Of a DNA stretch of 36,957 bases, positions 23,559-30,636 are shown in pieces. The translations under genes were made by a program, and so were the position numbers. Position 1 is the first letter of the stretch; each line of letters opens with the position of its first letter. The notes beneath the pieces are model-generated. The model did no database searches. It was not told where the DNA came from and worked only from the letters and a program-made list of their open reading frames with translations. The DNA is from Halobacillus litoralis. GTDB taxonomy: Bacteria; Bacillota; Bacilli; Bacillales; Halobacillaceae. The stretch is taken from positions 1 through 36,957 of the forward strand of contig NZ_JAIVAJ010000014.1 in NCBI RefSeq assembly GCF_020171725.1. The letters are read 5' to 3'.

Positions 23559-25412
23559 TTATGATTCCATCCACTTTTCATACAAACGCTCCAGCTGTTG
23601 ATCGAGGTTCTGTTTCTCTTCCTCCAGTTCAGACAGCCGGCTCCAGTCCGCTTCCGCATCCATCGCCTGCTTGACGCGTTCTTTTTCCGATTCAAGAGAC
23701 TCGATTTCTTCTTCCACTGATGAAGACGACTTTCGTTCCGTCCGTTTCGGCTGCTTCTTCGGAGGACTCTTCACTTCCTGCTGCACCTCTTCATTCATTA
23801 ACTGTTCCCAATTATGCCGCGTCTCGGAGTAAGGTCCGATATAACGATGCAGCTTCCCGCCAACCATATAGGCTGTATGAGAAAAGCACTGATTGAGAAA
23901 ATAACGATCGTGCGAGACTCCGATGACGGTGCCTTCGAAATGGTTGACCGCTTCTTCGAGCACCTGCTGGGATTCGACATCGAGGTGGTTCGTCGGCTCA
24001 TCGAGCACAAGCACGTTGATCCCCTGATGCATGAACACAGCAAGCTTCAACCTCATCCTTTCACCGCCGCTGAGCAGGCGGATCTTGTGAAAGACGTCGT
24101 AACCGTAAAACATGAATCCTGCCAGGATATGCCGTGCTTCTCCCTCCGTGACCCGGATGAACTCACGGAAGTAGTCGATCATCCGCATATCCGGATCCGC
24201 ATCCTGAAGTGGGTTTTGCGGCAGGTACCCGATCTCGACGGACGGCCCGAGGCTGATCTTGCCTTCGTCCGCTTCTTCTCCTCCAAGCAAAATGCGGAGA
24301 AGGGTGGATTTCCCGCTTCCGTTCCCACCGACGATGGCGACACGCTCCTTATTCCGAACATGTAGATCCACACCTTTTAGAATCGGACGGTCGCTATAAG
24401 TCTTGCAGATGTTCTCAGCCACTACGATGTCTTTCCCTAAGCGCCCCTCCGCTTCCAATGAGAGATTCATCTTCTTCGGGTCGATGACAGGGCGGTCCAT
24501 TTTCTCCATCCGCTCCAGTGCCCGTTCCATGCTTTTCGCTTTTTTGAACAGCTTCGGATTCGGGGGATTGGCCTCGTTCGCCCATTGTCTGAGACGACGG
24601 ATCGCTTCTTTCATTTTCTTGATCTTCTTCTGCTGTTCCTGATACTGATGGAACTCTGCGAGAAGCTTCTCTTCCTTCTGCTTTTCAAAAGAAGAATAGT
24701 TTCCTCTATACGAATCGATGTCGCCTGATTCAAGATCATAGATATCCGTAACGATATGATCCAAGAAAGTACGGTCGTGTGAAATGATACAGATCGCCCC
24801 GTCGTACTGATTCAAATAGTTCTCCAGCCACTCAATAGCCGGAAGATCCAAATGGTTCGTCGGTTCATCAAGCAGTAAAACACCCGGCTGTTCCAGTAAG
24901 ATTCTCGCAAGCCCGAGCTTCGTTTTCTCACCACCACTCAAGCGTTCGAAGGGTTGCTGCAGTAAGTGGGTGATCTGAAGACCGTTTGCGATATGGTCGA
25001 TGGATGAATCCATTTCGTAACCACCCGCCTGGGTAAAACGTTCCTGCCACTCACCATACTCCACTAATGCCTTCTCCATCCGTTCCGGGTCGACCATGTC
25101 CTTTTCAAGTTGCTGCATCTTTGTCTTCATTTCCAACAACTGTTCGAAGGCAGACGTCAAGTAATCTCGTCCTGATCCTTGCCATTCTTCCGGAATCTGC
25201 TTCAAGTAGCCGACTGTCAGCCCTTTCCGGATAAACAAATCGCCACCGTCCAGCGGTTCTTCCTTCGTCATAATCCGGAACAGCGTCGACTTCCCGCTTC
25301 CGTTTCGACCGACCAGACCGACACGCTGTCCTTCCTTCAACTCGAATTGAAGCGACTCAAATAACTCACGACCACCGACAATTTTATATAAATCTTTGAT
25401 TGTAATAAGCAT
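23559..25412 (-). CDS. ABC-F family ATPase
   Basis: A 617-aa soluble protein with two ATP-binding cassettes and no membrane segments. Cassette 1 has Walker A GRNGSGKST (Lys41), signature RLSGGEKTKLGLA and LLLDEPTNHLD. Cassette 2 has GGNGSGKST, LLSGGERMRLKLA and VLDEPTNHLD. Between them is the P-site tRNA interaction motif linker, a charged helix pair (about 235-300) with RRLRQWANEANPPNPK. The C-terminal tail (about 545-615) is a charged coiled coil. ABC-F proteins act on the ribosomal E site, in translation rescue or antibiotic resistance. The ATG has AGGAGG 7 nt upstream. The leader holds an uORF and a terminator, which favours a drug-responsive role, but the exact subfamily is not assigned. 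Confidence 0.93.
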   Translation of the reverse strand: MLITIKDLYKIVGGRELFESLQFELKEGQRVGLVGRNGSGKSTLFRIMTKEEPLDGGDLFIRKGLTVGYLKQIPEEWQGSGRDYLTSAFEQLLEMKTKMQQLEKDMVDPERMEKALVEYGEWQERFTQAGGYEMDSSIDHIANGLQITHLLQQPFERLSGGEKTKLGLARILLEQPGVLLLDEPTNHLDLPAIEWLENYLNQYDGAICIISHDRTFLDHIVTDIYDLESGDIDSYRGNYSSFEKQKEEKLLAEFHQYQEQQKKIKKMKEAIRRLRQWANEANPPNPKLFKKAKSMERALERMEKMDRPVIDPKKMNLSLEAEGRLGKDIVVAENICKTYSDRPILKGVDLHVRNKERVAIVGGNGSGKSTLLRILLGGEEADEGKISLGPSVEIGYLPQNPLQDADPDMRMIDYFREFIRVTEGEARHILAGFMFYGYDVFHKIRLLSGGERMRLKLAVFMHQGINVLVLDEPTNHLDVESQQVLEEAVNHFEGTVIGVSHDRYFLNQCFSHTAYMVGGKLHRYIGPYSETRHNWEQLMNEEVQQEVKSPPKKQPKRTERKSSSSVEEEIESLESEKERVKQAMDAEADWSRLSELEEEKQNLDQQLERLYEKWMES

Positions 25413-25441
25413 CTTTTTTCCTCCTAAAGACTTTTGGGCAC

Positions 25442-25472
25442 AAAAAAAGCCAGAGGTCTCGTTCCCTCTGAC
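25442..25472 (-). terminator. Intrinsic terminator in the ABC-F leader (attenuator)
   Basis: On the minus strand, GTCAGAGG pairs with CCTCTGGC (8 bp, one G-T) around an 8-nt loop and is followed by seven T. It lies 30 nt before the ABC-F start codon and after the leader ORF. A competing stem is possible: TCTGA-(A)-CTT at 25495-25487 with AAGTCAGA at 25474-25467, which would unfold this terminator. Confidence 0.8.
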
Positions 25473-25516
25473 TTCAGCCGTTACATAAGTTCAGATATGA
25501 GACGTTACATGTTCCA

Positions 25517-25624
25517 CTATTCACCTGTACAAAAGGACATACGTGTCCCGTTGACAGCTGAATCATGGATAATTGCACGGCAGAAATAGTTCATTTGTTC
25601 CATCGTTGCGTGCATCTGTAACAT
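25517..25624 (-). CDS. Leader peptide (uORF) upstream of the ABC-F gene
   Basis: A 35-codon ORF, starting MLQMHATMEQMNYF and ending MSFCTGE with TAG. A strong AGGGGGG site lies 8 nt before the ATG at 25624; an in-frame ATG two codons earlier (25630) is closer to that site. It begins about 30 nt after a TATAAT -10 and stops 45 nt before the attenuator hairpin. This layout is the one known for uORF-controlled ABC-F resistance genes, where ribosomes stalled on the leader prevent termination. I recognise no homologue, so coding is inferred from signals alone. Confidence 0.6.
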   Translation of the reverse strand: MLQMHATMEQMNYFCRAIIHDSAVNGTRMSFCTGE

Positions 25625-25657
25625 CACCATACCCCCCTTAATCTTTAGAATATTTTC

Positions 25658-25686
25658 ATTATACAGGAAAATCCGAATTCCTGCTA
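25658..25686 (-). promoter_or_regulatory. Promoter of the ABC-F leader
   Basis: On the minus strand a perfect TATAAT lies at 25663-25658, 17 nt after a poor -35 (TAGCAG) that overlaps the marR stop codon. The start would be near 25651. Confidence 0.5.
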
Positions 25687-26148
25687 GCCCTTTTGGTCGT
25701 CTGCGTATTTGCCGAGTTTCTTCAATAGGTCGACTGCTTGTCTCTTCTCTTCTTCAGACAGCCCGCCTGTAATCTGCTTGATCTGCTCCCAGTGGTCAGG
25801 AAAAATACCGTGAAGCAGGTCCTTCCCTTTTTCCGTAATGCTGGCATACGTAATGCGCCGGTCTTTCGGACAAGGCACTCGCTCCAAATACTCTTTCTTC
25901 TCCAGCTTGTCCACGACGTACGTGATACTTCCACTGGCAAGAAGGATTTTCTCACCAATTTTTTGAAGTGGCTGTGACCCTTGATGATACAAAAGCTCCA
26001 GCACACCGAACTCTGTCGGGTTCAGTTCATATCGCTTGATGTCGTCTTTTACAAGGTCCGCAATGGCCCGCTGCGCCTTCGTCAATACGACAAAAAGCTT
26101 CAATGAGGGGTCTTGTTTTTTCTCGATGTATTGTTCGTGTTCACTCAT
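25684..26148 (-). CDS. MarR family transcriptional regulator
   Basis: A 154-aa winged-helix regulator. It has the recognition region ILLASGSITYVVDKLEKKEYL (about 75-95) and the wing VPCPKDRRITYASITEKGK, typical of MarR/OhrR-like proteins. I chose the ATG at 26148 with AAGGG 8 nt upstream; the GTG at 26175 has no site and lies in the operator. It sits upstream of the ABC-F gene on the same strand and diverges from a methyltransferase gene. A palindrome between its promoter and its start is the likely autoregulatory operator. Confidence 0.9.
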   Translation of the reverse strand: MSEHEQYIEKKQDPSLKLFVVLTKAQRAIADLVKDDIKRYELNPTEFGVLELLYHQGSQPLQKIGEKILLASGSITYVVDKLEKKEYLERVPCPKDRRITYASITEKGKDLLHGIFPDHWEQIKQITGGLSEEEKRQAVDLLKKLGKYADDQKG

Positions 26149-26170
26149 AATTTTCGCCCTTTCTTCATTG

Positions 26171-26186
26171 TTCACGTTAACGTAAG
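26171..26186. promoter_or_regulatory. Palindromic operator candidate for the MarR protein
   Basis: The stretch contains the perfect 10-bp palindrome ACGTTAACGT, extended by imperfect symmetric bases to about 16 bp. It lies directly downstream of the marR -10 element, covering the predicted transcription start, where a bound dimer would block transcription. Confidence 0.55.
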
Positions 26187-26214
26187 TATAAATTCAAGGC
26201 AGAACAATGGTCAA
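26185..26214 (-). promoter_or_regulatory. Sigma-A promoter of marR
   Basis: On the minus strand: TTGACC, 18 nt, TATACT. The predicted start is near 26178, about 30 nt upstream of the chosen ATG. Confidence 0.7.
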
Positions 26215-26231
26215 ATATCTTCCAGTAATTT

Positions 26232-26260
26232 TTGGATTCTCTATCTATGTGTGGGATAAT
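26232..26260 (+). promoter_or_regulatory. Sigma-A promoter of the methyltransferase gene
   Basis: TTGGAT, 17 nt, GATAAT, 34 nt before the start codon. It diverges from the marR promoter with about 17 bp between the two -35 boxes. Confidence 0.6.
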
Positions 26261-26294
26261 AAGGTCGTATACTTACGGAAAGCGGTGAACCAAT

Positions 26295-26906
26295 GTGGTT
26301 GAAGACACAGGTGAACGGGTCATTCCTGAATTTACGGACCCTATGAACAGATTGCTTCTGGAACATATCGCCCGCTACCAATTTGCTCTTCCTTACGTCA
26401 GCGGTCGAGTGCTCGATTTATCCTGCGGCGCGGGGTATGGCACTCATATGATCGCCAAGCAGCGGAAGAATGAAGTGGATGAAATCGTGGGTGTCGACAT
26501 CGACGAGGACATCATCAACTATGCCAAAGCGAAGTACTACCACCCCCATTCCTCATTTGTCGTGGCCGATGCGACCGATCAACAGCTCCCTGAGAAATTG
26601 GGAACGTTCGATGCCATCGTAAGCTTTGAAACGTATGAACATATTGAAGAGGAAGATCAACTGCTCTCCAATTACAAAAACCTTCTACGTCCAGGTGGAA
26701 CACTGATTGTTTCCACTCCCTTCGGAAAAGGGCGGGGCATCGAATGCGGGTCCCCTTTTCACGTCCATCAGATCACACCCGAAGAATTCAAAGGCTTATT
26801 TGAAGACTTCCAAAAGAGAGAACACTTCTATCAAGACGGGGTATTGATTGAACCTCCACGTGAAGATGTCTATTATCCTTTAGGTATTGTGGTCTGCCAC
26901 AAATAA
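26295..26906 (+). CDS. Class I SAM-dependent methyltransferase
   Basis: A 203-aa Rossmann methyltransferase. Motif I is VLDLSCGAGYGTHMIA (about 40-55), the acidic end of strand 2 is GVDIDEDII, and VVADATDQQLP is motif III. A late STPFGKGRG loop follows. The family (Methyltransf_11-like) acts on small molecules, lipids or quinones; the substrate cannot be inferred. The start is a GTG with a moderate GCGGTG site upstream. It shares a divergent control region with marR. Confidence 0.85.
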   Translation: MVEDTGERVIPEFTDPMNRLLLEHIARYQFALPYVSGRVLDLSCGAGYGTHMIAKQRKNEVDEIVGVDIDEDIINYAKAKYYHPHSSFVVADATDQQLPEKLGTFDAIVSFETYEHIEEEDQLLSNYKNLLRPGGTLIVSTPFGKGRGIECGSPFHVHQITPEEFKGLFEDFQKREHFYQDGVLIEPPREDVYYPLGIVVCHK

Positions 26907-26932
26907 AGCGCCGGATGTCCGGCGCTTTATTT
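26901..26932. terminator. Terminator of the methyltransferase gene
   Basis: A 15-nt perfect inverted repeat (AAATAAAGCGCCGGA and its complement, 2-nt centre) overlaps the stop codon. A and T ends make it bidirectional in principle. Confidence 0.88.
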
Positions 26933-26992
26933 GTACCTTCGGACTAGGAGCACGACTAAACGTCATGAACCTTTGTCCTCTATAGCTTGAAC

Positions 26993-27370
26993 CTATTTAA
27001 CCGTTCCACAAATCATCACAGCGTTCCCGTCCGGGTCTTCTATTGTAAACCACCCAAAATCGCCGTGCTGCTCTACATCACGTTTGATCGACACTCCGCT
27101 ATGCTCTAGTTCTTCACAACTCTTTCTTACATCGTCAGAGAAAAAATTGAACACCGGTGTATGTACGGGTTCGAATACGTGCGTCGGATCAAAGGAGTGA
27201 TCGTCAATCGTCAGATGCACCCCTTCAGAAACCGGAATGTTGTACACCGGGGAATGGACTTCCTCTGCCTCGAAAGGAACGTCCAACAGCCAGCTGTACC
27301 ATTCGGCTGACCGCTTCAAATCCCTTGTATGAATAAAAACTCCGTGCACGCCCTTTTTCAGCGAAGGCAT
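26993..27370 (-). CDS. VOC (glyoxalase/bleomycin-resistance) family protein
   Basis: A 125-aa vicinal-oxygen-chelate fold protein. It shows the repeated beta-alpha-beta-beta-beta pattern: VHGVFIHTRDLKRSAEWYSWLL at the start and FTIEDPDGNAVMICG at the end, with a His near the start and acidic residues near the end as possible metal ligands. Activity unknown. It lies 16 nt after the lipid-kinase gene in the same direction and has a GGGGAGGGG site. Confidence 0.85.
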   Translation of the reverse strand: MPSLKKGVHGVFIHTRDLKRSAEWYSWLLDVPFEAEEVHSPVYNIPVSEGVHLTIDDHSFDPTHVFEPVHTPVFNFFSDDVRKSCEELEHSGVSIKRDVEQHGDFGWFTIEDPDGNAVMICGTVK

Positions 27371-27386
27371 GACGACCCCTCCCCCT

Positions 27387-28304
27387 TTATTTTAACGGTC
27401 CAAAACGCCCGGACTGACCGTTGATAAATGTAAAATGCCCGGGTAGAACTTCCAGCTCAGCCGGAGTATTTCCCTTGATTTCACCATCCATATCGATGTC
27501 TTCAACAGCATCCACTTCAATGCGGATCTTCTTCCCCTGCTTATGGTGCAGTTCCTGAAAACGGGATTCATCTGTTCCCGGCTGACTCATCGTCATCAAC
27601 TCTTTGAATAACGTAAGGTTTGAATTCTTCACGATCAATACATCAAACTGCCCGTCATCAGACTGAATCGACTGGACAGGGAGGGGCCGCGTGCCGATGA
27701 AGCGCCCATTCATCACAAGGACCATGACCGCTTCCCCTTCCATCGTCTCTCCATCAACGGTAATCTTGAATTCGAACGGGTCAGCCTGGTTCACTGTCTT
27801 CAATGCACTGATGAAATAGCTGAGTACACCGAAACGCTGCTTTTGATTTTCGTCAATATTAAACGACGTCTTCGTGACCAGCCCGATGCCCCAGAAATTC
27901 ATGAAGTACCCATTCTCTGTAAGACCAGCATCGATCTGCTGTTCTTCCCCGTCTACAATCGCCTGCGCAGCCTGCTGCAAGTTCTGCGGCATATCGAGCA
28001 TCCGGCTGAAGTCGTTACACGTTCCGCCAGGCAGCACACCGATCACCGGCCGCTTCTCAAGCTCTGCCAGATAGTTGATGCATTCATGGATTGTTCCATC
28101 TCCGCCGAGGATGATAAAAATATCCACTTCACTTCCGAAAGACTGGCAGACTTCCTTCAGATGGTCGAGGGATTGGGTCTGAATGACCGTCAGCTGCTGG
28201 ACCGCCTGAGCAATGACCGGCAGCGTCTGCGACAGCTGCGGATCGATCTCATTCGCCTCTTCATTTCCGTTGTAGATCAACACCCCTTTTTCAAAACGCG
28301 CCAT
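27387..28304 (-). CDS. Diacylglycerol/lipid kinase, YegS/BmrU type
   Basis: A 305-aa kinase of the diacylglycerol-kinase catalytic family. The nucleotide-binding motif GGDGT is at 67-71, and PGGTCNDFSR follows near residue 95. A C-terminal beta-rich domain contains the conserved EVDAVEDIDMDGEI segment. Such enzymes phosphorylate diacylglycerol or related lipids at the membrane surface. It resembles BmrU/YegS more than the essential DgkB, though paralogy is not settled. The ATG has AAGGAG 9 nt upstream. A sigma-B-type promoter precedes it and the VOC gene follows, so the pair may be stress-induced. Confidence 0.88.
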   Translation of the reverse strand: MARFEKGVLIYNGNEEANEIDPQLSQTLPVIAQAVQQLTVIQTQSLDHLKEVCQSFGSEVDIFIILGGDGTIHECINYLAELEKRPVIGVLPGGTCNDFSRMLDMPQNLQQAAQAIVDGEEQQIDAGLTENGYFMNFWGIGLVTKTSFNIDENQKQRFGVLSYFISALKTVNQADPFEFKITVDGETMEGEAVMVLVMNGRFIGTRPLPVQSIQSDDGQFDVLIVKNSNLTLFKELMTMSQPGTDESRFQELHHKQGKKIRIEVDAVEDIDMDGEIKGNTPAELEVLPGHFTFINGQSGRFGPLK

Positions 28305-28383
28305 TGCCCTGCACTCCTTCTCATCCTGCTGTATTTAAACGATTTCACCTGTTGATTATGTACCTTTACCTTCTATCTTAAAG

Positions 28384-28408
28384 TTACCCTAAACAAGGTC
28401 AAATAAAC
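28384..28408 (-). promoter_or_regulatory. Sigma-B-type promoter of dagK-VOC
   Basis: On the minus strand: GTTTAT, 13 nt, GGGTAA, five of six bases matching in each box. The predicted start is about 70 nt before the kinase ATG. Its spacer overlaps the left arm of the inverted repeat shared with marR-MATE. Confidence 0.65.
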
Positions 28409-28476
28409 GTTTTGTAAAATAAAGCAAAATGATTTACTTCTGTTCTGCTGTCGTCTATACTATATTTTGTTTAGGG
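28387..28476. repeat. Pair of 10-bp inverted elements flanking a divergent control region
   Basis: CCCTAAACAA (28387-28396) and its exact complement TTGTTTAGGG (28467-28476) lie 70 nt apart. The left copy overlaps the dagK promoter and the right copy lies just after the marR -10. They could be paired regulator-binding sites. Confidence 0.55.
28433..28461 (+). promoter_or_regulatory. Sigma-A promoter of marR-MATE
   Basis: TTTACT, 17 nt, TATACT, about 29 nt upstream of the marR start codon. Confidence 0.6.
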
Positions 28477-28489
28477 GGCTAAGTAAAAA

Positions 28490-28945
28490 ATGAAAAACCA
28501 TGAATTCCGGAACTTACCCGGGTACAATATCCACGTTGTTTCACACTTTTTACAGAATATATATAACGAAAGATTGGGCGAACACGGTTTGACCCATGCG
28601 CAGTCCAAAGTCATCTTCTTCCTGGCGAAATACGGCGAGCAGTCTCAAACGGAGCTGCAGAACCGATTGTTCATCAGACCGTCTTCGATGAACGGAATCA
28701 TTGAATCGCTCTTGAAGCATGACCGGATCACGAAGAAGGCCAGCGAAAAGGATAAACGGACGAAGTTGATTGCTCTTACAGATGCAGGTCTTGATTTGAA
28801 AGAATCCATTACAGAAATCATCGAGACCATCGAAGAACAACTGACAGACGGAATCACGGAAGAAGAACAAAAGACCGTTGTGTCCATCATGAAGCGCATG
28901 CAGGAAAACATGAGGCCCGATTGTTCAAGGAGGGATCAGGAATGA
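28490..28945 (+). CDS. MarR family transcriptional regulator (of the MATE pump)
   Basis: A 151-aa winged-helix regulator. It has a helical dimerisation start, the recognition segment RLFIRPSSMNGIIESLLKHD (about 62-81) and the wing KKASEKDKRTKLIALTDAG. It begins with ATG, 11 nt after AGGGGG. Its last codons overlap the MATE gene (ATGA), so the two are coupled. By analogy with MepR-MepA it probably represses its own operon and responds to pump substrates, which is inference. Confidence 0.9.
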   Translation: MKNHEFRNLPGYNIHVVSHFLQNIYNERLGEHGLTHAQSKVIFFLAKYGEQSQTELQNRLFIRPSSMNGIIESLLKHDRITKKASEKDKRTKLIALTDAGLDLKESITEIIETIEEQLTDGITEEEQKTVVSIMKRMQENMRPDCSRRDQE

Positions 28946-30324
28946 AAGAACAAAGTCAGCGATTAGGGACGCAGCCGATCCCTAAGCTCCTTGCCAATTT
29001 ATCCATTCCGGCGATGATCGGAATGTTCGTCATGGCGTTGTACAACGTCATCGATACCTTGTTTATTGCACGAGGCGTCGGTATCCTCGGGGTTTCCGGT
29101 GTCAGTATCGGCTTCCCGGTCATGATGATCATGATGGCGATTGCCGCAGCTGTCGGTATCGGTGGTGCTTCCGTCATCTCCAGAAGATTGGGAGAAAGCA
29201 AACCGGAAGAGGCAGATAAAGTATTCGGTAACGTCCTATTCTCGATTCTTATCGTAAGTCTGTTCGGCTTCATCGGAGCATTTACGTTCCTAGAGCCGCT
29301 GCTGCGCTTATTCGGAGCGACGGACAATATCATGCCTTATGCGAAGGATTACTTATTCCCGATCATGCTCGGGGCGTTTTTCTTCTCCTTTGCCTTTACA
29401 ACGAATAACATCATACGATCAGAAGGTAATTCACGTTTTGCGATGATTACGATGATCATCCCAGCTGTTTTGAATATTATCCTGGACCCGATCTTCATTT
29501 TCGCATTGGATATGGGCGTTCAAGGAGCTGCGGTGGCAACGGTCATCTCGCAAGCCAGCGTCTCCATCGTCGTATTGTTCTATTTCTTAAACGGTAAATC
29601 ATCACTGAACATCGTCCCAGCGTATCTCAAGCCGGATTGGCAGATTATGAAAGAGGTCGTGACCATCGGCATGCCGGCTTTCATCCGCCAGGTTTCCGGA
29701 AGTGGGATGATGATCGCCATCAACTGGATGCTGATCAAATTCGGCGGGGAGTTCGAGGTCGGTGTCTTCGGGATCGTCCAAAAACTTGCGATGTTCACCA
29801 TCATGCCGATGATCGGAGTTCTGCAAGGCATGCAGCCTATTGTCGGATATAATTACGGAGCCAAAAATTATCAACGTCTGAAAGAAACCGTTCAACTCGG
29901 GTTAAAAGTCGTCACCGTTATTTCCTTCGGGATCTTCGCTGTGATGATGATCTTCCCTGAAGGGTTGATGCGCATCTTCTCAGGCGATACGGCAACAATT
30001 GAAACCGGAGCGAACGCCATCCGGATCATGTTCGCCCTCGCGATGCTGATCGGCGCTCAAGTGGTCAGCGGCGGGCTGTACCAAGCACTCGGAATGGCAA
30101 AGCCTGCTCTTGTCCTATCGATGGCAAGACAAGTGCTGTTCCTCATTCCATTAGTGCTGATTCTCCCTTACGCATTCGGTGTGAACGGTGTATGGCTTGC
30201 CTTCCCGATTTCAGACCTATTGGCATTCCTGCTGTCCGTCGTCTTCCTAGTGAAAGATCGCGACTTGTTCTTCAAGTCGAAATCTAAAACCCCGGAAGAC
30301 TACGAAACAGCCACCAGCTCGTAA
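28942..30324 (+). CDS. MATE family multidrug efflux transporter
   Basis: A 460-aa protein with twelve predicted membrane helices and the two-fold MATE pattern. The start has PKLLANLSIPAMIGMFVMAL and the second half PAFIRQVSGSGMMIAINW, with MQPIVGYNYGAKNY in helix 7-8 as in MepA-type pumps. It likely exports cationic drugs or metabolites using a sodium or proton gradient. The ATG at 28942 follows AGGAGGG by 8 nt and overlaps the marR stop. Confidence 0.93.
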   Translation: MKEQSQRLGTQPIPKLLANLSIPAMIGMFVMALYNVIDTLFIARGVGILGVSGVSIGFPVMMIMMAIAAAVGIGGASVISRRLGESKPEEADKVFGNVLFSILIVSLFGFIGAFTFLEPLLRLFGATDNIMPYAKDYLFPIMLGAFFFSFAFTTNNIIRSEGNSRFAMITMIIPAVLNIILDPIFIFALDMGVQGAAVATVISQASVSIVVLFYFLNGKSSLNIVPAYLKPDWQIMKEVVTIGMPAFIRQVSGSGMMIAINWMLIKFGGEFEVGVFGIVQKLAMFTIMPMIGVLQGMQPIVGYNYGAKNYQRLKETVQLGLKVVTVISFGIFAVMMIFPEGLMRIFSGDTATIETGANAIRIMFALAMLIGAQVVSGGLYQALGMAKPALVLSMARQVLFLIPLVLILPYAFGVNGVWLAFPISDLLAFLLSVVFLVKDRDLFFKSKSKTPEDYETATSS

Positions 30325-30328
30325 TCTC

Positions 30329-30364
30329 AAAAAGCCCGGCGGTATCACTTCCGCTGGGCTTTTT
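30329..30364 (+). terminator. Terminator of marR-MATE
   Basis: AAAAAGCCCGGCGG pairs with CCGCTGGGCTTTTT (one G-T) around an 8-nt loop, ending in five T. It begins 4 nt after the stop codon. Confidence 0.92.
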
Positions 30365-30375
30365 GTTCTTTAAAG

Positions 30376-30402
30376 TGAAACAAACCGATGCCATCATTCG
30401 TC
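30376..30402 (+). promoter_or_regulatory. ECF-type (sigma-M/W-like) promoter of the yknWX-like genes
   Basis: TGAAAC, 17 nt, CGTC. TGAAAC is the usual ECF -35, and CGTC at -10 is the form favoured by sigma-M in B. subtilis, where yknWXYZ is known to be sigma-W controlled. It leaves a leader of about 190 nt before the first start codon. Confidence 0.55.
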
Positions 30403-30600
30403 TTATAGAGTACAAGTTTTATTAAATTTCAGGTGATTTTGTCGGTTCTTTGGGGAATAGGAAGATACACTGGGGAAAAGATGCCTGTTCTTCTATTAGA
30501 AACTCGACAAATTCCGGCCAATCCCCCTTCTTTTTCTCATGAATCTATTCTCATATAGCAAGAGATGACAAATTCAGTTAAAATAAGGAGGGTGTAGATC

Positions 30601-30636
30601 ATGATAAAAGGTGGATCGCTCTATGTATTCAGTTAA
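30601..30636 (+). CDS. Possible 11-codon leader ORF overlapping the yknW-like start
   Basis: ATG at 30601 has the best ribosome site of the region (AAGGAGGG, 8 nt spacing) and reads MIKGGSLYVFS then TAA. The stop lies just inside the start of the next gene in another frame. It may couple or tune translation of the membrane protein. No homologue is recognised, and the strong site could simply be a standby site. Confidence 0.45.
   Translation: MIKGGSLYVFS

Noticed and set aside
23814..24365. 183-codon ORF antisense to the ABC-F gene
   Set aside because: It follows codon-position bias of the real gene on the other strand and lacks a ribosome site.
25442..25472. Reading the hairpin before ABC-F simply as the marR terminator
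   Set aside because: It lies over 200 nt past the marR stop and after a separate promoter and ORF, so attenuation of ABC-F is the better reading, though it would also stop marR read-through.
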